Shown here: in pieces, positions 28,193 to 38,800 of the stretch
Numbering within the stretch: position 1 is the stretch's first letter
Layout of the letters: each line of letters begins with the position of its first letter
NCBI GenBank assembly: GCA_963745955.1
Contig: CAVUZI010000005.1
Coordinates: forward strand, 186,001 to 250,000
Length of the DNA: 64,000 nt
From: Bog-756 sp963745955
GTDB lineage: Bacteria > Actinomycetota > Acidimicrobiia > Acidimicrobiales > RAAP-2
Reading direction: 5' to 3'
Notes under the pieces: model-generated
What the model was told of the DNA's origin: nothing
The model's database searches: none
The model's input: only the letters and a program-made list of their open reading frames with translations
Made by a program: the position numbers and the translations under genes

Positions 28193-30569
28193 CCGAGCCG
28201 CACCATCCACTCCCGCCGGTGGCTCCCCGACCTCTTGGGTGTCGCCTGGGTGATCGTCGCCGCCGGCGCGGTGATGGCCCCGGCCCTGTCCCACGGATGG
28301 TCACTCGGCCCCTTCGATCAGCTGTCACAACTCGGCCTGACCCAACAGCCCCCAGCCGCTCCCCCACAACTCCCAGGTCTTCGACCTGATCCGTGAGATC
28401 ATCCCCTGGACCACGCTTTCGTGGACCCAGGTGCACAACGGGCTCCTGCCGCTGTGGAATCCGTACAGTGCCCTGGGCGCTCCCCTGGCCTTCAACTGGC
28501 AGTCGGCCACCTTCAGCCTCCCGGCCCTGGTCGGCTATCTGGTCCCCGTGCGCCTCGATTACACCGTCCAGGTGCTCGCCACCCTCGTCATCGGCGGAAC
28601 GGGCATGTACGTGCTCGGCCAGGGTCATGCGGCTCGGGGTGCTCGGCGCAGCCATGGCGGCCACCGTCTTCGAGCTCAGTGGTTCGTTCATCGCGGTGCT
28701 GGGTTGGCCCATCGCCGCGGTCATGTCCTGGTCCGGATGGCTGTTCGCCTGCACGATCCTCGTCGTGCGGGGCCGGCACCGCCGACGCGACATCTCGTCT
28801 GTTCGCCGTCGTTCTGGCCCTGTCGATCTATGCGGGTGAGCCGGACACCCTGGTCGTCCTCATCGTGACCCTCGCCGTCTTCTTCGTCGTCCTGCTCGGC
28901 CTTCGCTTCCGCCGGTTCGAGGGAACGGAGGCCGTCGGGCGCCCACTGCTGGACATGGCCATCGCCTCGGCCGCCGGTCTGGGCCTCGCCGCTCCCCTCG
29001 TCCTGCCCGGTCTCCAGCTGTCGTCGGGTTCGGTCCGCGCGGCCGGACAGCACAGAGCCTTTCCCCCTCTACGACATGCTGCACGCGATCTTCCAGACAT
29101 TCAACGGGTCGTCGCTGGCCGGCAGCAGGTCCTTCGACGCCCACGGGCTCGGGTGGGTGTCGACGGCCGACTACGTCGGCGTCATCGCCGTCGTCCTCGC
29201 CGCGGTGGCGCTGCTCACCATCCGCCGTCGACCGGCCATCGTGGCCTTCGGGGCCGTGGTGGTGGTCAGCGGTTGCCTGGTCTACTTCACGCCGCTCGTC
29301 TCGTTTCTCAACCACTTCCCGAGCATCGCCGAGGTCCGATGGGTCCGCGCCATCCAGGTGCTCGGGTTCGCCCTGGCCATCCTGGCCGGGGCGGGCCTCG
29401 ACGCCCTGGCCCGCTCCCACGGCGGCCGGCGGGTGCGCAACTGCTCGGGGCCGGCTTCGGCGCCGGCGGCGCTCCTGCTCCTCCTGGTGTGGGCCTTCGG
29501 CCGCGGCCACCTCCCGCCCGTGGACACGACCATCCGATCGCGGAGCTTCGTCTGGCCGGCGGCCGAGGTGGTGCTCGGCCTGGCCGTGTTCGGGTTCCTG
29601 GTGGTGATGGGCCGAAGGGATCGGGACGGGGTCGGCGTCGCCCCGCGTGCTCGGTGATCCCGAGCCGCGTGGCCGCCGTGTTCCTGTTGGTCAGCTCGAC
29701 CGTGTTCCTGGTTGCCCTCGGCGCATCGTGGTGGTCGTCGAACACCAGCTACCTCGGCACCGACCCCGGCCGAGACGGCCCTGCAGAAGGCGGTCGGAAC
29801 CTCGATCGTCGGGTTCGGGATCTCGTCCTGCCTCCTCCCCCCGACACTCGGGATCCAAGCCAACGTCAACATCGTCTACGGGGTCCACGAACTCGATGTC
29901 TACGACCCGCTGACCCCGAAGCAGCTCTACAGGGCCTGGACGGCTGGCATCGGGCCGCTACCCCCTGCCCATCGGGGCCGACGGCATACCGGCGGCCGAG
30001 AACACGATGTTCTGCCCGGTGGTCGACTCGACAGCCACGGCCCGCCTGTTCGGGGTCGGGTTCGTCCTCGAGCCCCACGGGGCGAAGGGCCCGCCCGGCA
30101 GCGTCTTCGACAAGCAGGTGGGCAACGAGGAGCTCTACCGGATCCCCGGCGCCTCGGTGGCCACGCTCTCCGCCCTCGGTGTCCACGGGTCGCTGCCGCC
30201 GGTGGATGCCCCGGCACGCCGGTGGCGGTGACCTATCCCGAACGCCGCGTCCTGGAAGCTGGTCACCCAGGCCTCACGCCCGCAGGTCCTCCGGCTGCGG
30301 CTCACCGATGTCCCGGGCTGGCACGCATCGATCGACGGGAAGCCGTTGACGCTGATCCGTTTCAACCGGATCATGCTCCAGGCGGAGATCCCGCCCGGGC
30401 GGCACACCATCGAGTTGCACTACTGGCCGGACACGTTCAACGCCGGGATCGTGGTGGCCGGTGCCACGGCCATCGTGCTGGTGTTGGCCCTCGTGTTCGG
30501 TGGACGGTTGTCGCGTCGACGGAGGGCGCGGACCGGCGTTCGGGCGCGTCGAAGCCGGCACTGCCCTGA
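28189..30569 (+). pseudogene. Gene B: YfhO-like membrane protein, frame-broken, paralogue of 51208-53619
   Basis: YfhO-family membrane protein. Order is preserved: LLGVAWVIVAAGAVMAPALS, HNSQVFDLIREIIPWTT, LPLWNPYSALGAPLAFNWQ, VLGWPIAAVMSWSGWLFACT, SSLAGSRSFDAHGLG, then the C-terminal LTDVPGWHASIDGKPLTL and PGRHTIELHYWPDTF. The closest relative in the window is B' (51208-53619), which shares the SSLAGSRSF segment. About eight frame changes occur; one near 28350 is explained by one extra C in a C-run. Bacterial YfhO proteins are GT-C-type proteins linked to glycosylation of surface polymers such as lipoteichoic acid. The ATG at 28189 overlaps the end of gene A. Confidence 0.68.
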
Positions 30570-32670
30570 ACCAACCACATCCATCCCATCGTCTTCGTGC
30601 GGCGGCCCGGGTGGGCGGGCGCCGCGCCTGATACGAACTGTCGTGCTGCGTTCGCCCCCGGACGCGATTGTGTCCAACAGGATGCGTGTCGTGCGGACAC
30701 ACCACAGGAGGCGCTGCCACCCGCCGACCGCCGACCGCCGACCGCCGACCGCCACCGCCGACCGCCACCTGCCGACCGCCACCCCGCCGACCGGCACCCG
30801 CCGACCGCCACCGCCGACCGACCGCCCCCGCCCACCGCCACCCGCGACCGACCACCCCCGCCCACCGCCACCCGCCGACCGCCGCCCACCGACCTCCACC
30901 CGCCGACCACCGAGGGCACCCGCTGCCCGCCACCGCCGCCGACCTCCACCCGCCGACCGGCACGCGTGTCTCACCGGACTCGTCCGCGGTGGCCGTCCCA
31001 ACGGCCCGGAACCGTCCTCGGATCCGGAGATCTCCGAAGGCCAGTTCCGGGCGGCTGTTTCGGCCGGATGGGAGCTCCGAGAGCCCGCCGAGGCGATCCG
31101 TCCGACGCCGGCGGCGCGGCATGGTTGACGCCGTCGCAGAGAGCGGTCACCACGTTTCCACGTGCCGGACGACGATGGAGCCGCTTCCGTCCACCTCGAC
31201 GGTCCGCGTGGTGCCGCGGCAGGTTCGAACCCGCGGCGAGCTCAACCCGAGATCGGGGACGTGGGAGACGCGGGAGAAGCGCCCGACGCGCTGGCCGCGC
31301 CCTCCGTCGACGTGACAACCGTCCACCGAAGACGAGGGCCAACACCAGCACGACGGCCGTGGTACCGGCCAGCACGATCCCGGCAGTGAACGTCTCGGGC
31401 CAGTAGTGCAGCTCGATGGTGTGCCGCCCGGGCGGGATCTCGGCCTGGAGCATGATCCGGTTGAAACGGACCAGCGTCAACGGCTTCCCGTCGATCGATG
31501 CGTGCCATCCGGGGACGTCGGTGAGCCGCAGCCGGAGGACCTGGGGGCGTGTGGCATGGGTGACCAGCTTCCAGGACGCGGCGTTCGGGATAGGTGACCG
31601 CCACCGGCGTGCCCGGTGCGTCCACCGGTGGCAGCGACCCGTGGACACCGAGGGCGGACAGCGTGGCCACCGAGGCACCGGGGATCCGGTAGAGCTCCTC
31701 GTTGCCCACCCGCTGGTCGAAGACACTGCCGGGCGGGCCCTTGGCTCCGTGGGGCTCGAGGACGAACCTGACCCCGAACAGGCGGGCTGTGGCCGTCGAG
31801 TCGACGACGGGGCAGAACATCGAGAAGCGGCACGACGTAGGCGTAGGAGCCGACCGGTCTGCGGATACGACCTGTCGAGTCCTTCCAGCTCGTGTAGAGC
31901 GCCTGGGGGGTCAGTGGGTCGTAGACATCGAGCTCGTGGACCCCGTAGACGATGTTGACGTTGGCTTGGATCCCGAGCGTGGGCGGATACCAGCACGACG
32001 ACACCCCGAACCCGACGATGGAGTTCCCGACCGCCTTCTGCAGGGCCGTCTCGGCCGGGGTGGGTGTGAGGTAGCTGGTGGTCGAAGACCACCACGGTGC
32101 CCCGAGGGCGGCGAGGAAGGGCGGTCGAACTGACCAACAGGAACACCGCGGCCACCCGGCTCGGGATCACCGAGCAGCGCGGCGCGATGCCGTCCCGATC
32201 CCGCTGCCCTTCGGCGCCTCATGACCACGAGGAACCCGAAGACGACCAGGCCCGAGCACGACCTCGGCCGCCGGCCAGACGAAGCTCCTCGAGCGGATGG
32301 TGGTGTCCACGGCCGAGAGGTGACCGCGACCGAAGGCCCACACGCAGGAGGAGCAGGACGCGCGCGACGCCGAACCCGGCCCCGAGGCAATTGCGCACCG
32401 ACCGGTTGCCGCGGGAACGGGCCAGGGCGTCGAGGCCGGCCCCGGCCAGGATGGCCAAGGCGAACACGAGCACCTGGATGGCGCGGACCCATCGGACCTC
32501 TCCGAGTGCTGGGGAGTTGGTTGAGGAACGAGACGAGAGGCGTGCAGATAGACGAGACAGCCGCTGACCACCACCACGGCACCGAAGGCGACGATGGCCG
32601 GCCGGCGGCGGATGGTGACCAGCGCCACGGCGGCGAGGACGACGGCGATGACACCGACGTAGACAGCTGT
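29170..32670. repeat. Inverted repeat of about 1.37 kb per arm between the 3' halves of genes B and C
   Basis: The plus strand at about 29170-30540 and the minus strand at about 32670-31300 are nearly identical for long stretches. For example, both contain the same codons for FNRIMLQAEIPPGRHTIEL and for GPPGSVFD. By eye identity is around nine bases in ten, with scattered indels. The arms surround about 760 bp holding a simple-sequence tract. Genes B and C differ much more in their 5' halves, so this looks like recent duplication or gene conversion of the 3' halves. Confidence 0.75.
30712..30965. repeat. GC-only simple-sequence tract (GCCGACC-type units)
   Basis: The region 30570-31241 between genes B and C has no recognisable gene. 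Its middle is dominated by degenerate units of CGCCGACC and CGCCCACC with almost no A or T runs. It lies at the centre of the large inverted repeat and would form a GC-rich loop. Confidence 0.75.
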
Positions 32671-33672
32671 CGGTACGTAGTTGAAGCCGTTGATATTGGA
32701 GGCGTTGAAGTAGATCGGGCCGTCGAGCGACAGTCCGTTGAACTTCTGGAAGACGACGTTCAGCGGGTAGTCGATGGGAAAGGCGGCGTGGCGACCCACC
32801 CCCCGAATGGATCCCGACGACAATTGCTGCGGCAGGAAGGCAGAGGGGGGCGGCGAGACCGAGGCCTGCGATGGCGGCAATGGCCAGATCCAGTGCTGGG
32901 ACGCAAGATCGCCCTGCGACCCGAACCGGCGGAGCCGTAGCCCCAACACGACGATGAGGAACGCGAGCAACGACACGAGGAGAACGACAAGGTGTCCGGC
33001 TGTCCCGCATAGATGGACAGGGCCAGGACCACGGCGAACAAGGAGGCACTTCCGACGACGATGCTCGCCCCGGACGACCAGAATGGAGAAGGCGAACAGC
33101 CATCCGGCCCACGACATGACCGCAGGCGATGGGCCATCCCGAACACGGCCATGAACGATCCGCTGAGCTCGAACACCGTCGCCGCCATGGCCGCGCCGAG
33201 GACCCCGAGCCGCATGACCCTGCCGAGCACATACATCCCTGTCCCGGCAACGAGAAAGGTGGTGAGCACCTGCACGGTGAAATCGAGCCGCAATGGGACG
33301 ACAGGTAGCCCACGAGTGCCGGGAGGCTGAACGCCCCCGACTGCCAATTGAAAGCCAACGGAGCCCCGAGAGCGCTGTAGGGATTCCACAGAGGCAGGAT
33401 CCCGTGGTGCACCTGGGTCCACGCAAGCGTCGTCCACGGAATGATCTCGCGGATGAGATCGGATATCTGGGTGTTGTAGGGGTTCACGTGAGCGCTGGCT
33501 GGGAAAGTCCGAACCGGGACAGTTGGTCGAAGGGTCCGAGCGACCAACCGTGGGACAGGGCGGGCGCCATCACCGCACCCGCAGCGACGATCACCCATGC
33601 CACGCCCAAGAGATCGGGGAGCCACCGTCGCGGTCGGTTCTGATCGTCGGTCCGAGCGTCTCCGGCAATCAC
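31242..33672 (-). pseudogene. Gene C: YfhO-like membrane protein, frame-broken, paralogue of 53626-55980
   Basis: Begins at ATG 33672 with RRWLPDLLGVAWVIVAAGAV and GPFDQLSRFGLSQ, then FNWQSGAFSLPALVGYL, VFELSGSFMAVFGMAH, SIYAGQPDTL, FQKFNGLSLDGPIYFNAS and VPTAVYVGVIAVVLAAVALV, ending with the same YfhO tail as gene B. The FQKFNG and VPTAVYVGV segments pair it with C' (53626-55980) rather than B'. About ten frame changes are needed. It is convergent with gene B. Like the other YfhO proteins it should sit in the cytoplasmic membrane and take part in surface-glycan assembly, by family inference. Confidence 0.66.
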
Positions 33673-33707
33673 GGCTCGACGTTACTCGACGGGTTGGTGA
33701 ATACCGT

Positions 33708-33762
33708 GGCGAATGGTGCAGCCGACGTTCCCCATCGGGCGCTGTTGGAACGACCATTCGCC
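33708..33762. promoter_or_regulatory. 9-bp inverted repeat upstream of gene C
   Basis: GGCGAATGG at 33708-33716 pairs with CCATTCGCC at 33754-33762. It lies 36 bp upstream of the gene C ATG in a more A/T-rich gap between gene C and the kinase-like gene. It may be a regulator site or hairpin; function unknown. Confidence 0.3.
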
Positions 33763-33932
33763 GATGGAAAACCATTGTGGCCGAACGATATTTCGCGACC
33801 GCGCAGAGCGGACCGGGATTGCTACTGTGTGCGTCCACTGATCTCACGTACCCGACGCCGGTGGCGGCACGCCTGCCGGTAGCCGATCCGCTCCGGGTCG
33901 CGGACTGGACGTCCGCCTCGGAGCGACATCGG

Positions 33933-34740
33933 TCAGGTGAGTCGGCGAAGAATGGACTGCACCCGGGTCCGGTAACCCCCGCCGAAGAGCACGGCGTGGA
34001 CGAGGAGCGGATAGAGCTGGAACAGCTCCACTCGTTCCATCCACCCGGGTGACAAGGCGCGGACCTCGGCATAGGCCCGAATGGTGCGTTCGGGGATCGG
34101 GCCGAAGAGGCTCAGCATGGCCAGATCTTCCTCCGGGTGGCCACCATGGACCGACGGATCGATGAGCCAGGGTCGGCCGTCGTCTCCCCAGAGAACGTTT
34201 CCCCACCACAGATCCCCGTGGACGAGCGTCGGCCCGTCCGGTGGGATCGTCTCACCCAGGTGGCCGACCAGCGACGCCACCGGTCTTTCCAGATCGCATC
34301 GGCCGGCGAGCTCGAGCAGGCGGGCTCCGTAGAAGGTGGCCGCGTCCGGAGCAGGGGCTGGATCGACCGCACACTCGCCTATCCACGAAGAGCCCCCACC
34401 CCACTCCGACCAGGGGACGGTGTGCTGACGGGCCAGCATCTCACCCAGCGCGACCTCGTGGCCGGCGGTGCGGGCGGCCTGGTCGACCCAGGTGGTGACG
34501 AGCAGGTCCGGCTCGGCCAGGACGACGTCGGGCACCGGAGGCGCACCGACGAGCTGCGACAGGCACCTGAGCCCGTCTGCCTCATCGAGCGCGCCGCGGC
34601 CGACCTTGACCACCAGCTCACGCCGGCCGACCACCACATGCCACACCCGTCCACCGAGAGGGCCGGCACGACGCCACCGGACCCAGTGCCGCGGCCACGT
34701 GGTCGAGCCATGGCCGACGGTCTGAGGGCTGCGCCCTCAT
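33933..34740 (-). CDS. Fructosamine kinase/ketosamine-3-kinase family protein, one frame break
   Basis: About 268 residues after repair. The N-terminus MRAQPSDRRPWLDHVAAALG reads in one frame, and LGGRVWHVVVGRRELVVKV onward in another, with the break near 34670. The kinase core contains PTLVHGDLWWGNVLWGDDG (catalytic HGDLWWGN) and WLIDPSVHGGHPEEDLAM (DPS plus metal-binding region). FN3K-like proteins phosphorylate ketosamines and act in protein deglycation repair. The stop at 33933 and all catalytic motifs are in one open frame. Confidence 0.8.
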
Positions 34741-34864
34741 CCATTGGGGCCACCGGTCGACCGGCTGGGGCGTAGAGTGGAGCGAAGGGCAATCTCGCTC
34801 ATCGGCGGGCAAGTCCCTGCCCTTCCGGCTCGGCGCCCAGTGCGTGCCGACGGATCGGAGAGCC

Positions 34865-35092
34865 ATGGTTTCGCCCGAAACATCGTACGTCGGTATTCGG
34901 CTCGACGAGCACCACCTCCCGGAGACCAACGGGCGAATGTCGGTCTGTCGCCGCTGCGGTTCGCAAACCGACGGCCCGGAGGGCAACCACCATGCCCCCC
35001 GCCAACAGCAGCTGACGCGTGCCAACGGATGGCTCATCTCGCAATCCCACATTTCGTCCATCGACCGGGCCAGGCAACTGCGGGGCCGCTAG
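34865..35092 (+). CDS. Small hypothetical protein with a CRRCG motif
   Basis: 75 residues starting at ATG 34865, with GGAG 6 bp upstream. It reads YVGIRLDEHHLPETNGRMS, VCRRCGSQTDGPEGNHHA, RANGWLISQSHISSIDRARQ. One C-x2-C pair only. No family is recognised. It could be a short DNA-binding or zinc protein, or not a gene; the ribosome site and hydrophilic, non-repetitive composition favour a gene. Confidence 0.42.
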   Translation: MVSPETSYVGIRLDEHHLPETNGRMSVCRRCGSQTDGPEGNHHAPRQQQLTRANGWLISQSHISSIDRARQLRGR

Positions 35093-35267
35093 CAAGGGCG
35101 CACATCCCCTCCCGGCTCACCCCTCCCGGCTCACCCCGAAGCCGGTCCAGGGTGGCCGACCTTGCGCACATGGTCGCACAGGCGCGGCCCACCCGCCACC
35201 GCATTCCGAGGTCGCCGCGTTGTGCTGGCGGCTGCGGCCGGCACTGGCCGATTGGTACGCTCGGCCG

Positions 35268-35770
35268 ATGCCCCGGATCACCCCGCTGGGTGTCGATGAC
35301 TGGCGGACCATCCGGGACGTTCGACTGCGGGCATTGGCCGATGCCCCTCACGCCTTCACCTCGAGCTACGAACGGGAGCGCTCCTTCGACGAGGTGACTT
35401 GGCACGAACCGTGCGGCATCCTGTCAGTGGTTCGTCGCCTTCGACGGAGACGAGACGGTGGCCGTTGCCGGCGTACTCGCCTCCCCACCGGAAGAACCAC
35501 GATCGGTGCGAGCTGGTGGGCATGTGGGTGGCACCCTCCCATCGACGGAGACGGATCGCCGACGGTCTGCGTCCGCGCCGTGGCCGACTGGGCCCGGTCG
35601 AAAGGCGCCTCATCGCTGCGTCTACGAGTGCTCGAAGGGAATGATCGAGGCGCGTTCGGCCTATCTGAGGATGGGTCTGCACCTCGCCGGGGGAACGCAA
35701 GTGGTGAGGGGCGATCCGGAACGGACCATCGAGGTTCATGGAGCTCGATCTGGCCACCGACAGCCGTTGA
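35268..35770 (+). CDS. GNAT acetyltransferase with several frame breaks
   Basis: Joined from three frames: MPRITPLGVDDWRTIRDVRL, RALADAPHAFTSSYERERSF, AFDGDETVAVAGVLASPP, GMWVAPSHRRRRIADGL (the acetyl-CoA loop region), SKGASSLRLRVLEGND and RSAYLRMGLHLAGGTQ, ending DLATDSR at 35770. The parts follow the GNAT order exactly, so this is one gene with at least four one-base breaks. It is the rightmost clearly frame-broken gene in the window. Substrate unknown. Confidence 0.65.
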
Positions 35771-35860
35771 GCCGGCCTTCGAGGTTGCCCTTCTCGTACC
35801 TGGACACCGGGCCCCGGGGCTCGGACAACCCGCTCCGGGCCCGGGGCGACCGTCGCCGTG

Positions 35861-38800
35861 TCAGGACTTCGGAGGCGTTCCGATCGTGTAGGCGTAGCTG
35901 AACGCGGCGACATCACTGGCGTCGGTGGTGATCCCCGGCTCGGAATCCTGCGTGACCTGGGCATCGGACGGCGACAGATCGTCGATGTAGAGGGTCCCCC
36001 TCACCGTGCTACCGACCGGACCGGAGGGCGTGATCGTGACCGGCAGCTCGACGGACTTCCCCGGTCCGACCACCACCGCCTTGAGTGGAGCCGATGGATC
36101 GGTGCTGGCCAGCCAGAGATCGCCGGTCGTCGAGGTGACGGCCGGGTCGAAGGCAGCCGTGGTGGCCGACATGGAAGTCGTGGCGGTGACGGGCGGCACG
36201 CCGTTCGCCCCGTCGGGTCCGTCCTGGAATGGGGTGATCATCCAGTCCCCCGACGCCACGAAGGGATCGGTGAACGTCCCGCTCGGCGTGTCGCTGTTGC
36301 CGGATTCCGAGGAGATGAGGTCGGGATCTCCGAACGCCCACGAGTAGTCGAAGAAGATCGGCGCACTCGCCGACGCGGTAGCTGTGATCGAGGTGGTGTG
36401 ACTCGGGACCAGGTATTGAGGCACCGTGGTCGACGGCACCGGGACCGTCACCGACGCACCGGTCGACGAGGCCAGGCTCAGCTCGACGGACCGGTCGAGA
36501 CGGGCATCGACGAAGTAGGCCTCCGGCGTGGTGCCCCGGTTGATCACTGTCACGTCCACCGTCTTCCGTGATCCGTCGATCAACGTCGTGGTGCGAGAGG
36601 AGGGAAGCCCGGGGGCACTGACGGGGGCGGCGAACCGGTCCAGAGTGACGGCGAAGGGCTGGGACAGCGAGGTACCGTCGACCTGGTCGTAGAAGTCGAC
36701 GATGAGGGTCCAGTCACCTGCATCCGGATGCAGGACGTGGAGCTGGGTTCCGAGTTGGCGCACCAACTCGGTCCCGCCGCCGGTCGTTTCCTCCCGATCG
36801 TTGCTTGCCGCCGAGGCGACCTCGCCGGTGACCGGGTCGACGAGCTCGGCCATGAAGGTGTCGGCTGGGTTGGGCGTGGTGATCTCGGCGTTGAGCACCG
36901 GGGTGCCGGAGGGTATCGAGACCTGGTAGTACGCCGTCTGGCCGGTAGTGAACTGCCGTCCGTTGCCGCCCGTCAACGTGCCGGCGAAGGTGGTGGACGG
37001 GTTGGGGGTCGGAACCAGCGAACGGAGGGTCACCGGTACGGTGCTCACCGCGGCGAACGACGGACCGGTACCGTCGGCCAGGACGATGGAGCCGGATTGG
37101 TCCCCGGGATCATTCGGGGCGGGGACGGTCAAGGTGAACGATCCTGATGCGCCCGGAGCCAGCGTGAGGCTCGAGGTCGAGAGCTTCCCGAGGGTCTCCC
37201 ACGGGGCGGTTCTCGCACCGATCCGGACCGGGCCGACCGTTCCCCCCTCGGTTGAGGGGGCACCGAAGATGAGGGCCGTCCAGTTGCCGGGAGCGGGATC
37301 GGCGACTTGGGCATTGCCGAAATTGGCGGTGCCCTGAGGACTACTGGTTTCCGCCAATTGTCCGTCCGGTGAGAAGAGGCTGAGATTGACAGCCGCATCG
37401 ATGTCGCTGGACGTTCCCGCGCCCCGGTAGGCGATCGAAACACTGAGCCTGGCCTGGCTGCCGGGCACGGTGAAGCCGACGATGTCGAAGTCGCCCGTGG
37501 CATCGGCCAGGGTCAGCGTGGTGGCGCCCAGGCTGGCGTAGGCGCCGATGGTCCGGCTCGAAATCCTCAGCTTGGCCGGGCGGCCACCGTCGTTGACGAC
37601 CGTCTCCGACAGTCGCTGCATGCTGCCCGGCTGGCCGACCGCGTTCAACTGGGTCGACCGCTTCAGTATCGCCGTTCCCCCTGGATGGGCGGTGGTTCCG
37701 GGATAGGAACTGGCCGCCCGCACGGCCTGGTACGCATCGAGGAGACCGGCCCCCTGCTGGTCGCCGGGAGCATTGATGTCCTCCGCGGTCGAGACGATGA
37801 TCTGCTTGACCACAGCCGGTGTGGGGGAGGCACCGCCGTGGGACTGCACGTAGGCCTGGATGACCAGGGCCGCCACCCCGGCGGTCAGGGGAGCCGACTC
37901 ACTGGTTCCGCCGGTGAGCTGGACTGCCGATCCCTCACCGGCGAAGTTGGTGCAGTCCGCATACGCTGCGGGATCGGCCGTGCAAAGCGCCCAGTTGAGG
38001 TCGCCCGGAGCGACGATGTCGACGGTTCGGCCGGTCTGATCGAAACCGCCCGAGCTGAGACCGCTGATGTTGTTGTTGAGCCAGCCGGTCACCCCGGGAA
38101 TCGTGATTCCGGCCAGCCCCGCTTGGGCATAGGCCCGGTAGCTGGTGGACGCCCCGACCGAGATGACGGCCGGGTCGGTGGCCGGCGACCCGATCGTGTC
38201 GGCCACCCCGGCATCTCCACTGGCCACGGTCACGGTCACGCCGGCCGCAACCGCAGCCTTGTTGGCCATGTCGGTGAGGTCGAGGCTGGCCCGGTCGGGA
38301 AAAGGGTTGGCGCCGAACGACTCGTTCAGCACATTGACGTGGTCGACGTTGACGGCGTAGTTGATGGCCTCCAGAAAGACCGAGTTGAAGACCACTGCCG
38401 CCGTTCCGAACACGTTCAATCCGACCAGGCTCGCCCCGGGTGCGACTCCGAGAATGCGAATATCGCACGCACGGTCGAGCCCGACGGCATAGTCGGCGAT
38501 GTTGTAGGTCTCACGTCCCTGGGCGGCAATCGAGCTGGCGTCGAGGAAGGCCTCACCACCGTCCTGGGGCGAATCGGTCCCGCTGCCGCTGAAGTCCTGA
38601 TAGTCGGTGAAGACGTGTTGACCGTCGGATCGGATGAAATCAGGGTTGTCGATGTCGATGCCATCAGCGATGAACGCGACCTTCACCCCCGCGCCGGTGT
38701 AGCCCAGGGCCTGGGCGGATTGGCCGGTTCCCGACTGGGTGGCGGCATGGATGTCCTCCACGGCCTGTGGATCCACCTGCACCTGGCCCTGGCGTGGGCA

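Noticed and set aside
30712..30965. Possible CRISPR or direct-repeat array
   Set aside because: Units are degenerate, under 10 bp, with no unique spacers and no cas genes.
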